Positions 27,223 through 35,495 of a stretch of 35,495 bases of DNA are shown here, piece by piece (within the stretch, counting starts at the first letter, position 1; every line of letters begins with the position of its first letter). Both the position numbers and the translations under genes were made by a program. The notes beneath the pieces are model-generated. The model saw only the letters and a program-made list of their open reading frames with translations. It was not told the origin of the DNA and did no database searches. Source of the stretch: a bacterium (GTDB taxonomy: Bacteria; Auribacterota; JABMQX01); contig JAUYEE010000166.1 of NCBI GenBank assembly GCA_030691545.1, positions 1 to 35,495 of the forward strand, in the 5' to 3' direction.

Positions 27223-27897
27223 CTACTTCTGCTTCCAGACCCAGTTGCCCCCTACGGGCACCTCGATCCACTCGCCGGGGCGGGCGTACTTCTCTCGCCA
27301 TGCTTTGGCATAGGCAATCGCCTGCGCCTGAGCAGACGTGCCGTCTATCCGGGCGCGAATCTCGTAAAGGAGCTTTCGGTCGGCGTTTTCGGCGGCGATG
27401 GTCGCGCGGACGGCCTTCGCGTAATTGGCGTCGGACATTTTCGCGGAGGGGCGTTCCTGAACAAGCCCGTTGCGGTTCTCGCCAATGCTGCCGTCGGCTT
27501 TGTAACTGCTGAGGGTCCCATACCGTTTGCGCATTGAGTCGAGCACTTGCTGTAGCCGCTGCTGGTCTGGAGTGGTTTCCGCATAGGCGACGCCGATGCC
27601 GAGGAAGCGCAGGAGGATATCGCTGGCTCGGCTTTCCTTCGGCTGCTCGGCGGGCGGAGCGGGCTTTTCCTCTTCCTTTGGCGGGGCAGGCTCCGGCTTA
27701 GTCTCCGGCGACGGCTCGGCGCCGGTGATGTAGTCGAGGTCCTGGACGGCGTGCTGGTAGATGTGCAGCTCGACCTTCACCTCGATTTTAATCGGTTCCT
27801 TGGGGAGGTTGATGTCCACCTGCGGCCGGCAGGAGGCCAGTTGAAGGCTAACCACCACAGGCGGAAGGACCAGGCAAAGCAGGATAATGCGACGCAT
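27223..27897 (-). CDS. YnbE-YdbL fusion lipoprotein
   Basis: A 224-residue protein that joins two partners encoded separately in E. coli. Residues 1-23 are a lipoprotein signal with lipobox LASC (Cys23). Residues 24-50 match YnbE (VDINLPKEPIKIEVKVELHI). A Pro/Glu-rich linker (about 60-90) follows. Residues about 107-224 match YdbL/DUF1318 (YKADGSIGENRNGLVQERP, ANYAKAVRATIAAENADR, ARPGEWIEVPVGGNWVWK). At 94-107 the hydrophobic ILLRFLGIGVAYAE looks like the leftover end of YdbL's own signal peptide. In E. coli YnbE is an outer-membrane lipoprotein that oligomerises with YdbH to bridge the envelope for phospholipid transport, and YdbL modulates this. AAGGAG lies six bases before the ATG. It follows ydbH by 134 bases on the same strand. 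Confidence 0.85.
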   Translation of the reverse strand: MRRIILLCLVLPPVVVSLQLASCRPQVDINLPKEPIKIEVKVELHIYQHAVQDLDYITGAEPSPETKPEPAPPKEEEKPAPPAEQPKESRASDILLRFLGIGVAYAETTPDQQRLQQVLDSMRKRYGTLSSYKADGSIGENRNGLVQERPSAKMSDANYAKAVRATIAAENADRKLLYEIRARIDGTSAQAQAIAYAKAWREKYARPGEWIEVPVGGNWVWKQK

Positions 27898-28031
27898 GAT
27901 TTTCTCCTTTTTCGATAAACCCTTACGGACTTGCGTGTACGCTTTTCTCTATTCTAAACGATCTGAACGTGTTTGTCCTGTAAATGCTATTTCCGGTCTT
28001 GCAGGAGCATTAGCCCCCGCAACCGCCGGCG

Positions 28032-30257
28032 CTAATCTCGCTGGAAGGTAACGGGAATCGTTATTGTGATATCGAACTCCCGCCCGGCGCCGGTTCCCTC
28101 GAAATGCAGCCGGATATCGGGGCCCGTGCCGCCGCCCGCGCGCGGCTCGAGAGGCGGATACTTGACCGTAGCAGTTGCGACCCGATACCGAAATCCCTTC
28201 AGCCCCTCAACCAGCGCCTTCCATTGTTCGGCAGTGTAATTTCTCTTCAAGCTCTCGATGCTGGATTCGCCGGCGGGCATGGATCCGAGGAGCTTCTCGA
28301 CGTCTTCAACCCGGATGATGCCCCCGGGTGCAATCGCAGAAAACTCCCCGCTGATGGCGTCCCACGTTCCGGCTTTGCCAGCCACCTCGATGTCTCCCTG
28401 GACGAGCCCGTCCATGTAGAACTTCTCCCGCTTGACGCCGAGTCCTTTCATCAGCCGTTGCAGGTCGAGGTCCTGAACGTGAAGCTTGCCCTCATACCGC
28501 AGGGCTTTCTTTTCTAACACAGCGCTGGCGTCTCCGGTCACCTCGCCGTCGTAAGCCTCGCAGGACCGGATCGAGAATTTTATCGCCTCACCGTCTGAGA
28601 CGGCGGACACCAGCAATCCGGTGACCGACCACTTGGAGGAGGAAGTCCCATCTTCGGCCACCTTCTCGCCGTACCCAATCCTCACGGCGGTTATGACCCC
28701 GCCATCGGGATAACTTTCAGTGGGCTTTATTCCAAAAGTTTGGACGTCAGAGGCGATGGAGTATTCAAAGGGCGAGCGAACGTCCAATCCGGTTATAGTC
28801 AGAGGATTGCGCAAGGAAACCGTGGCCTCCGAAAGGCGCGCCGCGACGTCGCCCGCAAGGTGAACCTCTCCGGTCGGCTTGATGCTCACCGAAACACTGG
28901 CGTTTCCCGTCACCCCGCCCCACGCGCTGGGCTCCTGTATCCTCAGGTGTTGAAAAATCTCGCCGAGCTGGAGCGTTTGGAAATCCACGTCCCCCTCCAG
29001 GGCGAGAGAATCATCCCTTAGAGTACCGGAAGACCGAGCGGCAATTCTCCCGCCATGAGCGATGAACGATGCGGTCGAGGACTCGAGCGACTGGTCTCGC
29101 AGGCGGAAAGAAACGACAATATCCGACGCCATCTCTTCCTCATCGTACAGAAGGCGGGCCGCTGAAAGTGTGGCGCCGGTGACCTGTTGCTCGGGCGAGC
29201 CGAGGAGGAGTGTTGAGCTGCCTTCCTTAACGGAATACTGAACCGGGATGTCGGCGGCGAGGTCCTCGACGACCAAAGGCGCGGCAACAGGCAGAACAGC
29301 GTACCCGCGCCTGACATGCAGGTCGCCCGACATGAACAGGGGGGCGCCGTCGCCAGCGAAATAGCGGAAACGAGCGCGCGCGCCCGCTTCTCCTTCAACC
29401 CGATAACCAGCAAGTTCCGGGAAAGGCTCTTTCAGCCGAGCGAGGAGACCGCTCAGAGATAGCCGCTCGACCTCAAACGAGCCGTTCGCCAAGAGAGGTC
29501 CTTCCACAAGGGAAATCGAACCCTGGAACTCGGCGCTCACCAGGTCTGCCAACCGCAGTTCGCCCGCTGAAAGTTGAATCGTCTTCCCTGTGAGGTCTCT
29601 GTTGGAAACGAAGGAGAGGTCGGCGCCGACATCGCGCAACTTGACGGACGCCATGTCGAGAAAGACATTTCGCACACCGAGGAAGAAAGAGGTGTCGCTG
29701 AGAAGGGGTCCGTCTGACGAGCTTTTCCCGAGCAGAGAGCACTCTAAGTTGAAGTCGGGTGTCTTAAAACGGAGCTTAGAGTCCCTCAGAGAGATTCGCC
29801 CGATTGCCGGGCCGAGGGGGAAGACCTCCGCGGGTTTTGCTCTTGACCCGGACGCACCGAGTGAAGCGAGGATGCCTCCTGTCCCCGGGCTGAGAAGAAC
29901 GTCTCCTCCGCGGAAATCGAGGTCACTCAGGACGATGCCCTTTGTGAGATGGATGCGATAGCCAACGGAGACCTCCTCGATTCTGACCACAGAGCCTTCG
30001 TCGTCCCGCTGGCCCGAGAGCCGCAGACCCCTTATCCGAAGACAGGAAGCGGACTCGAGGGAAACGCGATCCAGCGACACCTCGAAGCCCGGGAGACTGC
30101 CCCGGAGGACGCTCAGGACAATCGCCCGGAGGTTGGCGACGAGAATCCCAAACGCGACAGCCACGACCAGCAGGGTCGCGGCAGAAACGATGACCAACCT
30201 GCGTAGCCAGCGTCGCTTTCTCCTGACTGGTTTGCTCTTTCGGGAACGGTTTCTCAT
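28032..30257 (-). CDS. ydbH: YdbH-like AsmA/TamB-type intermembrane lipid transport protein
   Basis: A 741-residue protein. A very basic N-terminus (RNRSRKSKPVRRKRRWLRR) precedes one inner-membrane helix (about 21-44, VIVSAATLLVVAVAFGILVA). The remainder is a long periplasmic stretch of short beta strands typical of the AsmA-like superfamily. The C-terminal third fits the YdbH domain (LQRLMKGLGVKREKFYMDGLVQ, GEFSAIAPGGIIRVEDVEKLL, IRLHFEGTGAGREFDITITIP). YdbH-type proteins form hydrophobic grooves that move phospholipid towards the outer membrane and act redundantly with TamB and YhdP in E. coli. Start at the ATG 30257 rather than the GTG six codons earlier, as the basic-helix start follows directly. 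The YnbE-YdbL fusion downstream confirms the assignment. Confidence 0.85.
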   Translation of the reverse strand: MRNRSRKSKPVRRKRRWLRRLVIVSAATLLVVAVAFGILVANLRAIVLSVLRGSLPGFEVSLDRVSLESASCLRIRGLRLSGQRDDEGSVVRIEEVSVGYRIHLTKGIVLSDLDFRGGDVLLSPGTGGILASLGASGSRAKPAEVFPLGPAIGRISLRDSKLRFKTPDFNLECSLLGKSSSDGPLLSDTSFFLGVRNVFLDMASVKLRDVGADLSFVSNRDLTGKTIQLSAGELRLADLVSAEFQGSISLVEGPLLANGSFEVERLSLSGLLARLKEPFPELAGYRVEGEAGARARFRYFAGDGAPLFMSGDLHVRRGYAVLPVAAPLVVEDLAADIPVQYSVKEGSSTLLLGSPEQQVTGATLSAARLLYDEEEMASDIVVSFRLRDQSLESSTASFIAHGGRIAARSSGTLRDDSLALEGDVDFQTLQLGEIFQHLRIQEPSAWGGVTGNASVSVSIKPTGEVHLAGDVAARLSEATVSLRNPLTITGLDVRSPFEYSIASDVQTFGIKPTESYPDGGVITAVRIGYGEKVAEDGTSSSKWSVTGLLVSAVSDGEAIKFSIRSCEAYDGEVTGDASAVLEKKALRYEGKLHVQDLDLQRLMKGLGVKREKFYMDGLVQGDIEVAGKAGTWDAISGEFSAIAPGGIIRVEDVEKLLGSMPAGESSIESLKRNYTAEQWKALVEGLKGFRYRVATATVKYPPLEPRAGGGTGPDIRLHFEGTGAGREFDITITIPVTFQRD

Positions 30258-30563
30258 GGCAAAGCACCTGTACACACATCATCACTCGCCGTCCTCAGGA
30301 GACTATAGCCGAACGGCCCGGCGGGAACAAAAGGCATTTTTCATCGCCCGGGCATCGTTAGCGAGGGCCCGAGCGGAACTGAGTGGTTTTTCCCCCTTCA
30401 ACAGGGGGATTGTCGTGAACGGAGAACATACTCGAGAAAAGCGGCGGGGAAAAGGTAGGGGTGAGCTTGAAACGCGCCTGTTGGTGGAACTTTCGTTGGC
30501 AGGGGGGTGGTTTTTATGTGAAGTACTTACAGCATAACTCAAACACGATGAAAGGGGCAGCAC
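30258..30563. other. Divergent intergenic region between ydbH-like and sugar dehydrogenase genes
   Basis: Contains the perfect hairpin CCCCCT-TCAAC-AGGGGG near 30400-30416, preceded (not followed) by a T run on the + strand, so it is not a standard terminator for either gene. The region must hold both divergent promoters; no convincing -35/-10 pair was found. GAAAGGGG (30549-30556) lies before the ATG at 30564. Confidence 0.4.
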
Positions 30564-32945
30564 ATGAGATCGTCAAAGACCACAGACCTTCTGGTTGTTG
30601 TACTCAGCTCCCTTGCCGTAGCCGCGTTTGCAGACGTTGGAGACCTTCGTATCACCGAAGTCAATCCGGCCACCGGCCAAGTGGAGGTCACAAATTTCGG
30701 CACGGATTCGTTCACCACAGCCTCGAGCTTGCCGTTTCTGCACCGCTTGAATGGCACCTCGAGTATCCCGAACGGGACGACTTTCGCGGCGGGGGAATCC
30801 CAGATGTTCACGGTGAGCGGGCTGAACGCCACGGACAGCGATCTGTGGCTTTACAGAGACACTAACTACGAAAGCTCGGACTCAATCATCGCCGGCCTGA
30901 AGTACGGCCCGGAGCCGGACGTGGGCCGCGTGGATGTGGCGGTTGCCGCGGGCATCTGGCCGAGCACGAGCGCGTTTGTGCCGGCTGCGTCGCCCGGCGA
31001 GTCGTCGCAGCTTATCGCCTTCGATCCTACAAAGCCGGAGAACTGGGCAAGCGCGGTGCCCCGACTCGGAACGTTTTTCGGCGACGGGGCGGAGATCGTC
31101 AATCCACTCCCGGGCATTCGCAAGGGAACGGTCGTGATCGAGTTACAGACGATCGCGGAGGGACTCGTCTCCCCCCTCGGGATGGCAGCTCCCAACGACG
31201 GAACCGGTCGGCTGCTCATCTACGATCAGACCGGTCAGGTTCTCATCTGGCAGAACGGGAACATCCTTCAAACGCCATTCCTCGACGTATCGAGCCGTCT
31301 GGTGACGCTTAACCCCGGGTACGACGAGCGAGGGCTGCTGGGCTTCACACTGCATCCCGATTTCACCACGAACGGGAAGCTGTACACGTACACTTCCGAA
31401 CCTCCAACCGGGACGCCGGACTTTCCGTCTCCGGGCGGGGTACGCAATCATCAATCCGTCGTCGCGGAATGGACGGTTGACGCCCAAAATCCCAACGTGG
31501 TTGATGTGTCAAGCCGCAAAGAGATGCTTCGGATAGACGAACCGCAGGGTAACCACAACGCTGGAGAAATGCACTTCGGCCCCGACGGGAAGTTGTACAT
31601 CGCTCTTGGGGACGGAGGAGCCGCGGACGATGAAGGAGCAGGACATTCCCCGCAGGGCAACGCTCAGGATATAACCAATGCCCTGGGTTCAATCTTCCGG
31701 ATTGACGTGGAAGGCAACGATTCCGCAAACGGGCAATATGGCATTCCGCCGGACAATCCCTTCGTCGGAGTGACCGGCGTGGACGAGATTTTCGCCCACG
31801 GCTTCCGAAATCCGTACCGTTTCAGCTTCGACAGGTCCATTGGCTCCCTGTACGTGGGCGACGTTGGACAGAATGACGTTGAGGAAGTGGACATCGTCAC
31901 GAATGGCGGCAACTATGGCTGGCGGCTGAAAGAGGGGAGCTTCTTCTTTGAGGCGGATGGCGGATTCCCGACGACGCTGCCGGTGGTCCCGATTCCCTCG
32001 GGTGTCGTGGACCCGATCGCCGAATATGACCACGATGACGGCATTACAGTCATCGGTGGATATGTGTACCGGGGCACGGCCATTCCGCAGTTGGTGGGCC
32101 GTTACATCTGCGGAGACTGGTCTGGCCGGCTGTTCCTCATTGACGATGAAGGAGTTCTCCTGGAGTTCAAGATAGGGACAGATGACAGGGCTCTTGGCTT
32201 CAGGGTGAAAGGGTTGGGGGAAGATACACAGGGCGAAGTGCACATCTTCGGCACCACCGCAGTCGGACCCTCAGGCACTACCGGAAGAGTCGTGAAGATC
32301 GTCCCGGTTCAGGCGCCCGGTTTTCGGGTGACTTCGATTCGCAGGACTGATCCCACGCTCGAGTTCGGTTTCACGTCCATTGAGCCGTCGGCCGAGCATG
32401 CGGTAGAAGCACGCCAGGACTTAATCGGAGGGGCCTGGGCTGACATGCCGGCCGTAGTGACAGACCTGGGAAGCGGGGCGTTCACTGCGACGTTGACCTC
32501 TTCTCTGGGAGATCAAGAGTTCTATCGCATCCGGGCCGGTGATTACGGCACCCGCATCTCAGCGGAGGAGGTTGTGGGAGGTTCCAACAGCCTCGCCCAG
32601 GGGCAAGCGGTGTTCACCCGCAGTCCTGACGGCAAGGAGCTGTCGTACAAGCTCTTTGTGGCAGGCATCGAAAATGTCTCCATGGCGCACATTCACCTGG
32701 CTCCGGCGGGGACGCCGGGCGCGGTTGTGGCGTGGCTGTATCCACCTTCGCCGCCGTCGCACCCGATTCCGGGGAGTTTCACGGGCCTTCTTGCCACGGG
32801 CACAATCACCGATGCAGACCTGGTTGGCCCCCTCGCCGGAAATACGGTCGCGGACCTGATCGCCGCCATCGAAGCCGGGAATACGTATGTCAACGTGCAT
32901 ACGAGCCTCTATCCGGGTGGCGAGATTCGAGGGCAGATTCACTGA
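30564..32945 (+). CDS. Secreted PQQ-dependent sugar dehydrogenase with lamin-tail-like and CHRD domains
   Basis: A 793-residue exported protein. Signal peptide at 1-23 (DLLVVVLSSLAVAAFA). Residues about 24-130 form a beta domain like the lamin-tail domain (DLRITEVNPATGQVEVTNFG). Residues about 195-590 are a six-bladed soluble glucose/sorbosone dehydrogenase (GSDH) propeller. Family landmarks are LLGFTLHPDFTTNGKLYTY, NHNAGEMHFGPDGKLYIALG with the probable catalytic His near 329, FAHGFRNPYRFSFD near 412, and GGNYGWRLKEG. A beta region follows, then a C-terminal CHRD domain from about 675 (VFTRSPDGKELSYKLFV, SMAHIHLAPAGTPG, NVHTSLYPGGEIRGQI). It would oxidise an aldose or similar sugar outside the cytoplasm using PQQ. 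No PQQ biosynthesis genes are seen nearby. The next gene, a small membrane peptide, is 55 bases downstream. Confidence 0.87.
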   Translation: MRSSKTTDLLVVVLSSLAVAAFADVGDLRITEVNPATGQVEVTNFGTDSFTTASSLPFLHRLNGTSSIPNGTTFAAGESQMFTVSGLNATDSDLWLYRDTNYESSDSIIAGLKYGPEPDVGRVDVAVAAGIWPSTSAFVPAASPGESSQLIAFDPTKPENWASAVPRLGTFFGDGAEIVNPLPGIRKGTVVIELQTIAEGLVSPLGMAAPNDGTGRLLIYDQTGQVLIWQNGNILQTPFLDVSSRLVTLNPGYDERGLLGFTLHPDFTTNGKLYTYTSEPPTGTPDFPSPGGVRNHQSVVAEWTVDAQNPNVVDVSSRKEMLRIDEPQGNHNAGEMHFGPDGKLYIALGDGGAADDEGAGHSPQGNAQDITNALGSIFRIDVEGNDSANGQYGIPPDNPFVGVTGVDEIFAHGFRNPYRFSFDRSIGSLYVGDVGQNDVEEVDIVTNGGNYGWRLKEGSFFFEADGGFPTTLPVVPIPSGVVDPIAEYDHDDGITVIGGYVYRGTAIPQLVGRYICGDWSGRLFLIDDEGVLLEFKIGTDDRALGFRVKGLGEDTQGEVHIFGTTAVGPSGTTGRVVKIVPVQAPGFRVTSIRRTDPTLEFGFTSIEPSAEHAVEARQDLIGGAWADMPAVVTDLGSGAFTATLTSSLGDQEFYRIRAGDYGTRISAEEVVGGSNSLAQGQAVFTRSPDGKELSYKLFVAGIENVSMAHIHLAPAGTPGAVVAWLYPPSPPSHPIPGSFTGLLATGTITDADLVGPLAGNTVADLIAAIEAGNTYVNVHTSLYPGGEIRGQIH

Positions 32946-33000
32946 CAAGGTCGTCAGGTTAACCTACAAGCGGTTTGACACACGTTGTGGAGGAGAGAAC

Positions 33001-33159
33001 ATGGTGCCGTTAATGTTAGCGAACGGCGAGATGCTTCCGGAGACGTTTCACTTCTTAGGACTTGGTTGGTGGATCGTCCACATCATCGCCATCCCCGTGG
33101 TGGGCTACATCGGCTATTCCATCGGTAAGAGGAGGGGTTCCGCGAAGCCGATGAGTTAG
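33001..33159 (+). CDS. 52-residue single-span membrane peptide
   Basis: A small open frame with an excellent ribosome-binding site: GGAGGAGAG ends a few bases before the ATG. The peptide has one hydrophobic stretch (LGLGWWIVHIIAIPVVGYIGYSIG) followed by a basic end (KRRGSAKPMS), predicting one membrane helix with a cytoplasmic C-terminus. It lies 55 bases after the sugar dehydrogenase gene and before a terminator, so it is probably the last gene of that transcript. No family is recognised; it might anchor or assist a membrane complex, which is only a guess. Confidence 0.65.
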   Translation: MVPLMLANGEMLPETFHFLGLGWWIVHIIAIPVVGYIGYSIGKRRGSAKPMS

Positions 33160-33230
33160 CGCCACCGTTGCTTTCGTCAAATGGCAGCGCCCCTCCCACG
33201 GCGGCGCCCCGAGCGGGATAGGGACTCAAG

Positions 33231-33268
33231 CACCCGCGCTTGCACAAACGCGCGGGTGTTTGTCTTTC
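33231..33268 (+). terminator. Rho-independent terminator after the membrane peptide gene
   Basis: Stem CACCCGCGC (33231-33239) and GCGCGGGTG (33250-33258), nine perfect base pairs around a 10-base loop, followed by TTTTGTCTTT. It should end the transcript of the sugar dehydrogenase and small peptide and insulate the AlkD gene. Confidence 0.75.
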
Positions 33269-33290
33269 TGGCGAAGAATTGTGGTATATT
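33260..33290 (+). promoter_or_regulatory. Possible promoter of the AlkD-like gene
   Basis: TATATT (33285-33290) preceded by TTGTCT (33260-33265) with a 19-base spacer, slightly long for sigma70. It follows the terminator directly and lies about 90 bases before the GTG start. Weakly supported. Confidence 0.3.
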
Positions 33291-33380
33291 GGCGCCTGCC
33301 AGACACAAACTCCAAGCCCAGTTTCGAAAATCCCGGGGTGTTCCTCGGATAGCCAACCCGAAAACAAGGGAGGGGGCACC

Positions 33381-34130
33381 GTGGCTGCAAGCAAACGTAT
33401 CCAATCCATCGCGTCTGAGATCAGAGCATTCTGTGCCGAGCACGCGGATGAAAAGGTGGTTTCCCGCTACGCCCGTTTCTTTACGGAGGGGTACGACGCC
33501 TACGGCATCACGAGAGAGTTGATGGAAGAACACATCAAGAAGTTCTTCGAGGACCATAAGGACGAACTCGGCCTTAATGGATTCCTCAAACTCGGCGATG
33601 TCCTTCTCGAAAGCGGAAAATATGAGGAAGCCTCTTTTGCCATCTGCTTCCTGTTTCCATTCCACGGCGAATACACGACCGAAACCTTCCAGAGGCTTGG
33701 CGAGTGGTTGGAAAACGGAATCCGCAATTGGGGACATACGGATATCCTTTGTAGCGAGGTTCTCTCCAGATTCCTCGAAAGGGGGCTTGTTCGACTGGAT
33801 GATTTCTCACGTTGGCGGCAATCCGCGTCCAAATGGAAGCGCCGCGCAGTCCCTGTTTCCATGCTCGCGTTGCTGAAATCGCGGAAGGGTTATGGGGAAT
33901 TGTTAGATTTCCTCGAACCCCTGATGATGGATGAAGACAAGTTCGTTCAGCAAGGTCTCGGATGGTTTCTGCGGGAAGCTTGGAAGAAACAACCGAAGCC
34001 AGTCGAGGCCTTCCTTTTGAAATGGAAGGACTCGGGGCCCCGCAGAATCTTCCAGTACGCCACGGAGAAAATGACCCCCGAAAAGAAAGAGAAATTCCGC
34101 CGCGAGCGAAAAGCCAGGAAAGGAAAATGA
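33381..34130 (+). CDS. AlkD-family DNA alkylation repair glycosylase
   Basis: A 249-residue HEAT-repeat DNA glycosylase of the AlkC/AlkD superfamily, which excises positively charged alkylated bases such as 7-methylguanine and 3-methyladenine. Family landmarks are VVSRYARFFTEGYDAYGI, NGFLKLGDVLLESGKYEEA, WGHTDILCSEVLSRFL, SKWKRRAVPVSML and DEDKFVQQGLGWFLREAWKK with VEAFLLKW. GTG at 33381 is chosen because GGGAGGGGG lies just upstream and the residues before it are not family-like; the frame itself is open from the terminator region. The product is cytoplasmic. It stands alone between a terminator and aroC, and no ada or alkA gene is in view. Confidence 0.82.
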   Translation: MAASKRIQSIASEIRAFCAEHADEKVVSRYARFFTEGYDAYGITRELMEEHIKKFFEDHKDELGLNGFLKLGDVLLESGKYEEASFAICFLFPFHGEYTTETFQRLGEWLENGIRNWGHTDILCSEVLSRFLERGLVRLDDFSRWRQSASKWKRRAVPVSMLALLKSRKGYGELLDFLEPLMMDEDKFVQQGLGWFLREAWKKQPKPVEAFLLKWKDSGPRRIFQYATEKMTPEKKEKFRRERKARKGK

Positions 34131-34270
34131 CAGCGACGACTTCACGTCAGGAGGCTCTTGCGGTATAGAAGAGGGTATAGGGTATGGGGGATAGGGTAGG
34201 AGGAAACCCGAAACCCTGAACCCGAAACCCTACACGGCAGCCTCGCTGCGGATGGACAGAGATCATTGTG

Positions 34271-34311
34271 AATCCGCGTTCATCCGCGTTCATCCGCGTT
34301 CATCCGCGGTT
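34271..34311 (+). repeat. 10-bp tandem repeat ATCCGCGTTC
   Basis: Three exact tandem copies of ATCCGCGTTC followed by ATCCGCGGTTC. Just upstream (34173-34233) lie GGGTATAGGGTATGGGGGAT and, after a gap, AACCCGAAACCCTGAACCCG, G-rich and then C-rich low-complexity runs that can partly pair. Both sit between the AlkD-like gene and aroC; no coding role is visible. Confidence 0.7.
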
Positions 34312-34372
34312 CCTCTGAAATGTAAACGACTTGTTGAAGTTGACCACAGGGAAAACGACAGGTTGGTGAATT

Positions 34373-35495
34373 ATGTTGAGATACCTGACAGCGGGAGAAT
34401 CGCACGGGAAGTGCCTGGTCGGGATTCTCGAAGGGCTTCCCGCAGGTGTGCCTGTTGACGAAACGTACATCAACACCCAGCTCAAGAGGCGGCAATCCGG
34501 GTACGGGCGCGGCAAGAGAATGTCCATCGAGGAGGACAGGGTGGAGATTCTATCCGGTGTCCGGAACAGCAGGACAATTGGCAGTCCCCTCTCTTTCACG
34601 ATTGCCAATAAGGATTTCTCGATAGACAACCTTCCGGAAGTAACTGCCCCTCGCCCGGGGCACGCGGACCTCGCGGGCGCCCTGAAATTCGGCACGCACG
34701 ATGCCCGGGACATCCTCGAAAGGTCGAGCGCCAGGGAAACCGCAGCGAGAGTGGCGGCGGGGGGCTTCGCGAAGCTGTTTTTAGCAGAGTTTGGGGCAAG
34801 AATCATCAGTCATACGGTCGCCCTGGGCGGGATCGAAGCGAACGTCGGAGGAGTGTCGCCCGGAGAGATCGAGACGAAAGCCGCGGCCTCCTGCTTGAAC
34901 TGCGCCGATTCGGATTCTGAAAAGAAAATGATCGCTTTGATTAATGAGGCTCGCGAAAACGGAGACACTCTCGGCGGAGTTTTTGAAGTGATAGCCGTGA
35001 ACGTGCCCCCGGGGCTTGGAAGCCACGTCCAATGGGATAAGAAGCTCGATGGTCGGCTCGCGCGAGCCTTGATGAGCATTCAGGCGGTCAAGGGCGTGGA
35101 GATTGGACTTGGCTTCGAGGCAGCGAGGAGACGCGGCTCCGAGGTTCACGACGAGATTTTCTACGATGCCAATCGTGATGGATTGAAGTTCTACCGAAAG
35201 ACCAATAACGCCGGCGGGATCGAGGGCGGCATCTCAAACAGGGAGAATATCGTTGTCCGAGCGGCGTTAAAGCCAATCCCAACGCTCGCAAAGCCCTTAA
35301 GCTCTGTGGACCTCGTGTCCAAAAAAGAAGTCAAAGCCGCGAAAGAGCGGGCGGACGTGACGGTTGTCCCTGCGGCGGGCGTCATCGGGGAAGCAGTCGT
35401 GGCTCTGGAAATCGCCTCCGCGTTCTCAGAGAAATTCGGCGGGGATAGCCTCGAGGAGGTCAAACAGAGTTTTCAGAGATACGTAGAGCAAATTG
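34373..35495 (+). CDS. aroC: Chorismate synthase, 3' end beyond window
   Basis: The first 374 residues of chorismate synthase, which converts 5-enolpyruvylshikimate-3-phosphate to chorismate using reduced FMN, the last step of the shikimate pathway, in the cytoplasm. The sequence shows [78 protein letters not shown], and the C-terminal signatures [31 protein letters not shown] and KPIPTL. Only a few C-terminal residues can be missing. The ATG at 34373 is preceded by AGGTTGGTG. The antisense frames over this gene are not real. Confidence 0.95.
   Translation, partial: MLRYLTAGESHGKCLVGILEGLPAGVPVDETYINTQLKRRQSGYGRGKRMSIEEDRVEILSGVRNSRTIGSPLSFTIANKDFSIDNLPEVTAPRPGHADLAGALKFGTHDARDILERSSARETAARVAAGGFAKLFLAEFGARIISHTVALGGIEANVGGVSPGEIETKAAASCLNCADSDSEKKMIALINEARENGDTLGGVFEVIAVNVPPGLGSHVQWDKKLDGRLARALMSIQAVKGVEIGLGFEAARRRGSEVHDEIFYDANRDGLKFYRKTNNAGGIEGGISNRENIVVRAALKPIPTLAKPLSSVDLVSKKEVKAAKERADVTVVPAAGVIGEAVVALEIASAFSEKFGGDSLEEVKQSFQRYVEQI

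Overview
This is a 35.5 kb chromosomal stretch from a diderm (Gram-negative-type) bacterium, probably a metagenomic or uncultured lineage. An outer membrane is indicated by a YdbH/YnbE/YdbL-type intermembrane lipid-transport locus with a lipobox. Several traits look to me like the PVC superphylum or nearby candidate phyla: REP-like hairpin families with RAYT transposase remnants, Tat-exported oxidoreductase-like proteins, choice-of-anchor/beta-helix exoproteins ending in FYRVLE, and CHRD-domain exoproteins. That placement is inference and no marker here fixes the phylum. The sequence is moderately GC-rich by eye. Genes use ATG, GTG and TTG starts and the standard bacterial code.

Region 1 (1-11055) is a restriction-modification/defence island on the + strand. 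It holds a PLD-nuclease/SNF2-helicase protein whose 5' end is broken, an overlapping adenine-specific DNA methyltransferase carrying an extra C-terminal AlbA_2 (Schlafen-type) domain, and a type ISP-like methyltransferase. The third gene carries a roughly 890-bp in-frame insertion made of REP-like hairpins and a RAYT (Y1/HUH) transposase whose C-terminal part precedes its N-terminal part. Two further hairpin elements of different sequence lie in frame nearer the 3' end of the same gene. This collection of mobile palindromes inside one open reading frame is the most unusual thing in the window.

Region 2 (11056-16830) holds an orphan PqqD-like protein on the + strand. On the - strand follow a Tat-exported TIM-barrel-like protein, cinA, a GspF/PilC-type secretion membrane protein and a polyprenyl-phosphate sugar-1-phosphate transferase (initiating transferase for surface polysaccharide) with a near-consensus sigma70-type promoter.

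Region 3 (16831-25511) holds a large GT-C/TMTC-like membrane protein with TPR repeats, a small DUF2283 protein, and a - strand cluster of one GT2 and three GT4 glycosyltransferases. With the initiating transferase these suggest assembly of an exopolysaccharide or O-antigen-like glycan. No flippase, polymerase or export gene is in view.

Region 4 (25512-35495) holds a secreted beta-helix protein and the lipid-transport locus, in which YdbH is followed by a single protein fusing YnbE and YdbL. It continues with a secreted PQQ-type sugar dehydrogenase with lamin-tail-like and CHRD domains, a 52-residue membrane peptide, an AlkD-family DNA glycosylase, and chorismate synthase (aroC) running off the window end. 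Non-coding repeats of several families are scattered throughout. No rRNA, tRNA, CRISPR array or complete insertion sequence was seen.
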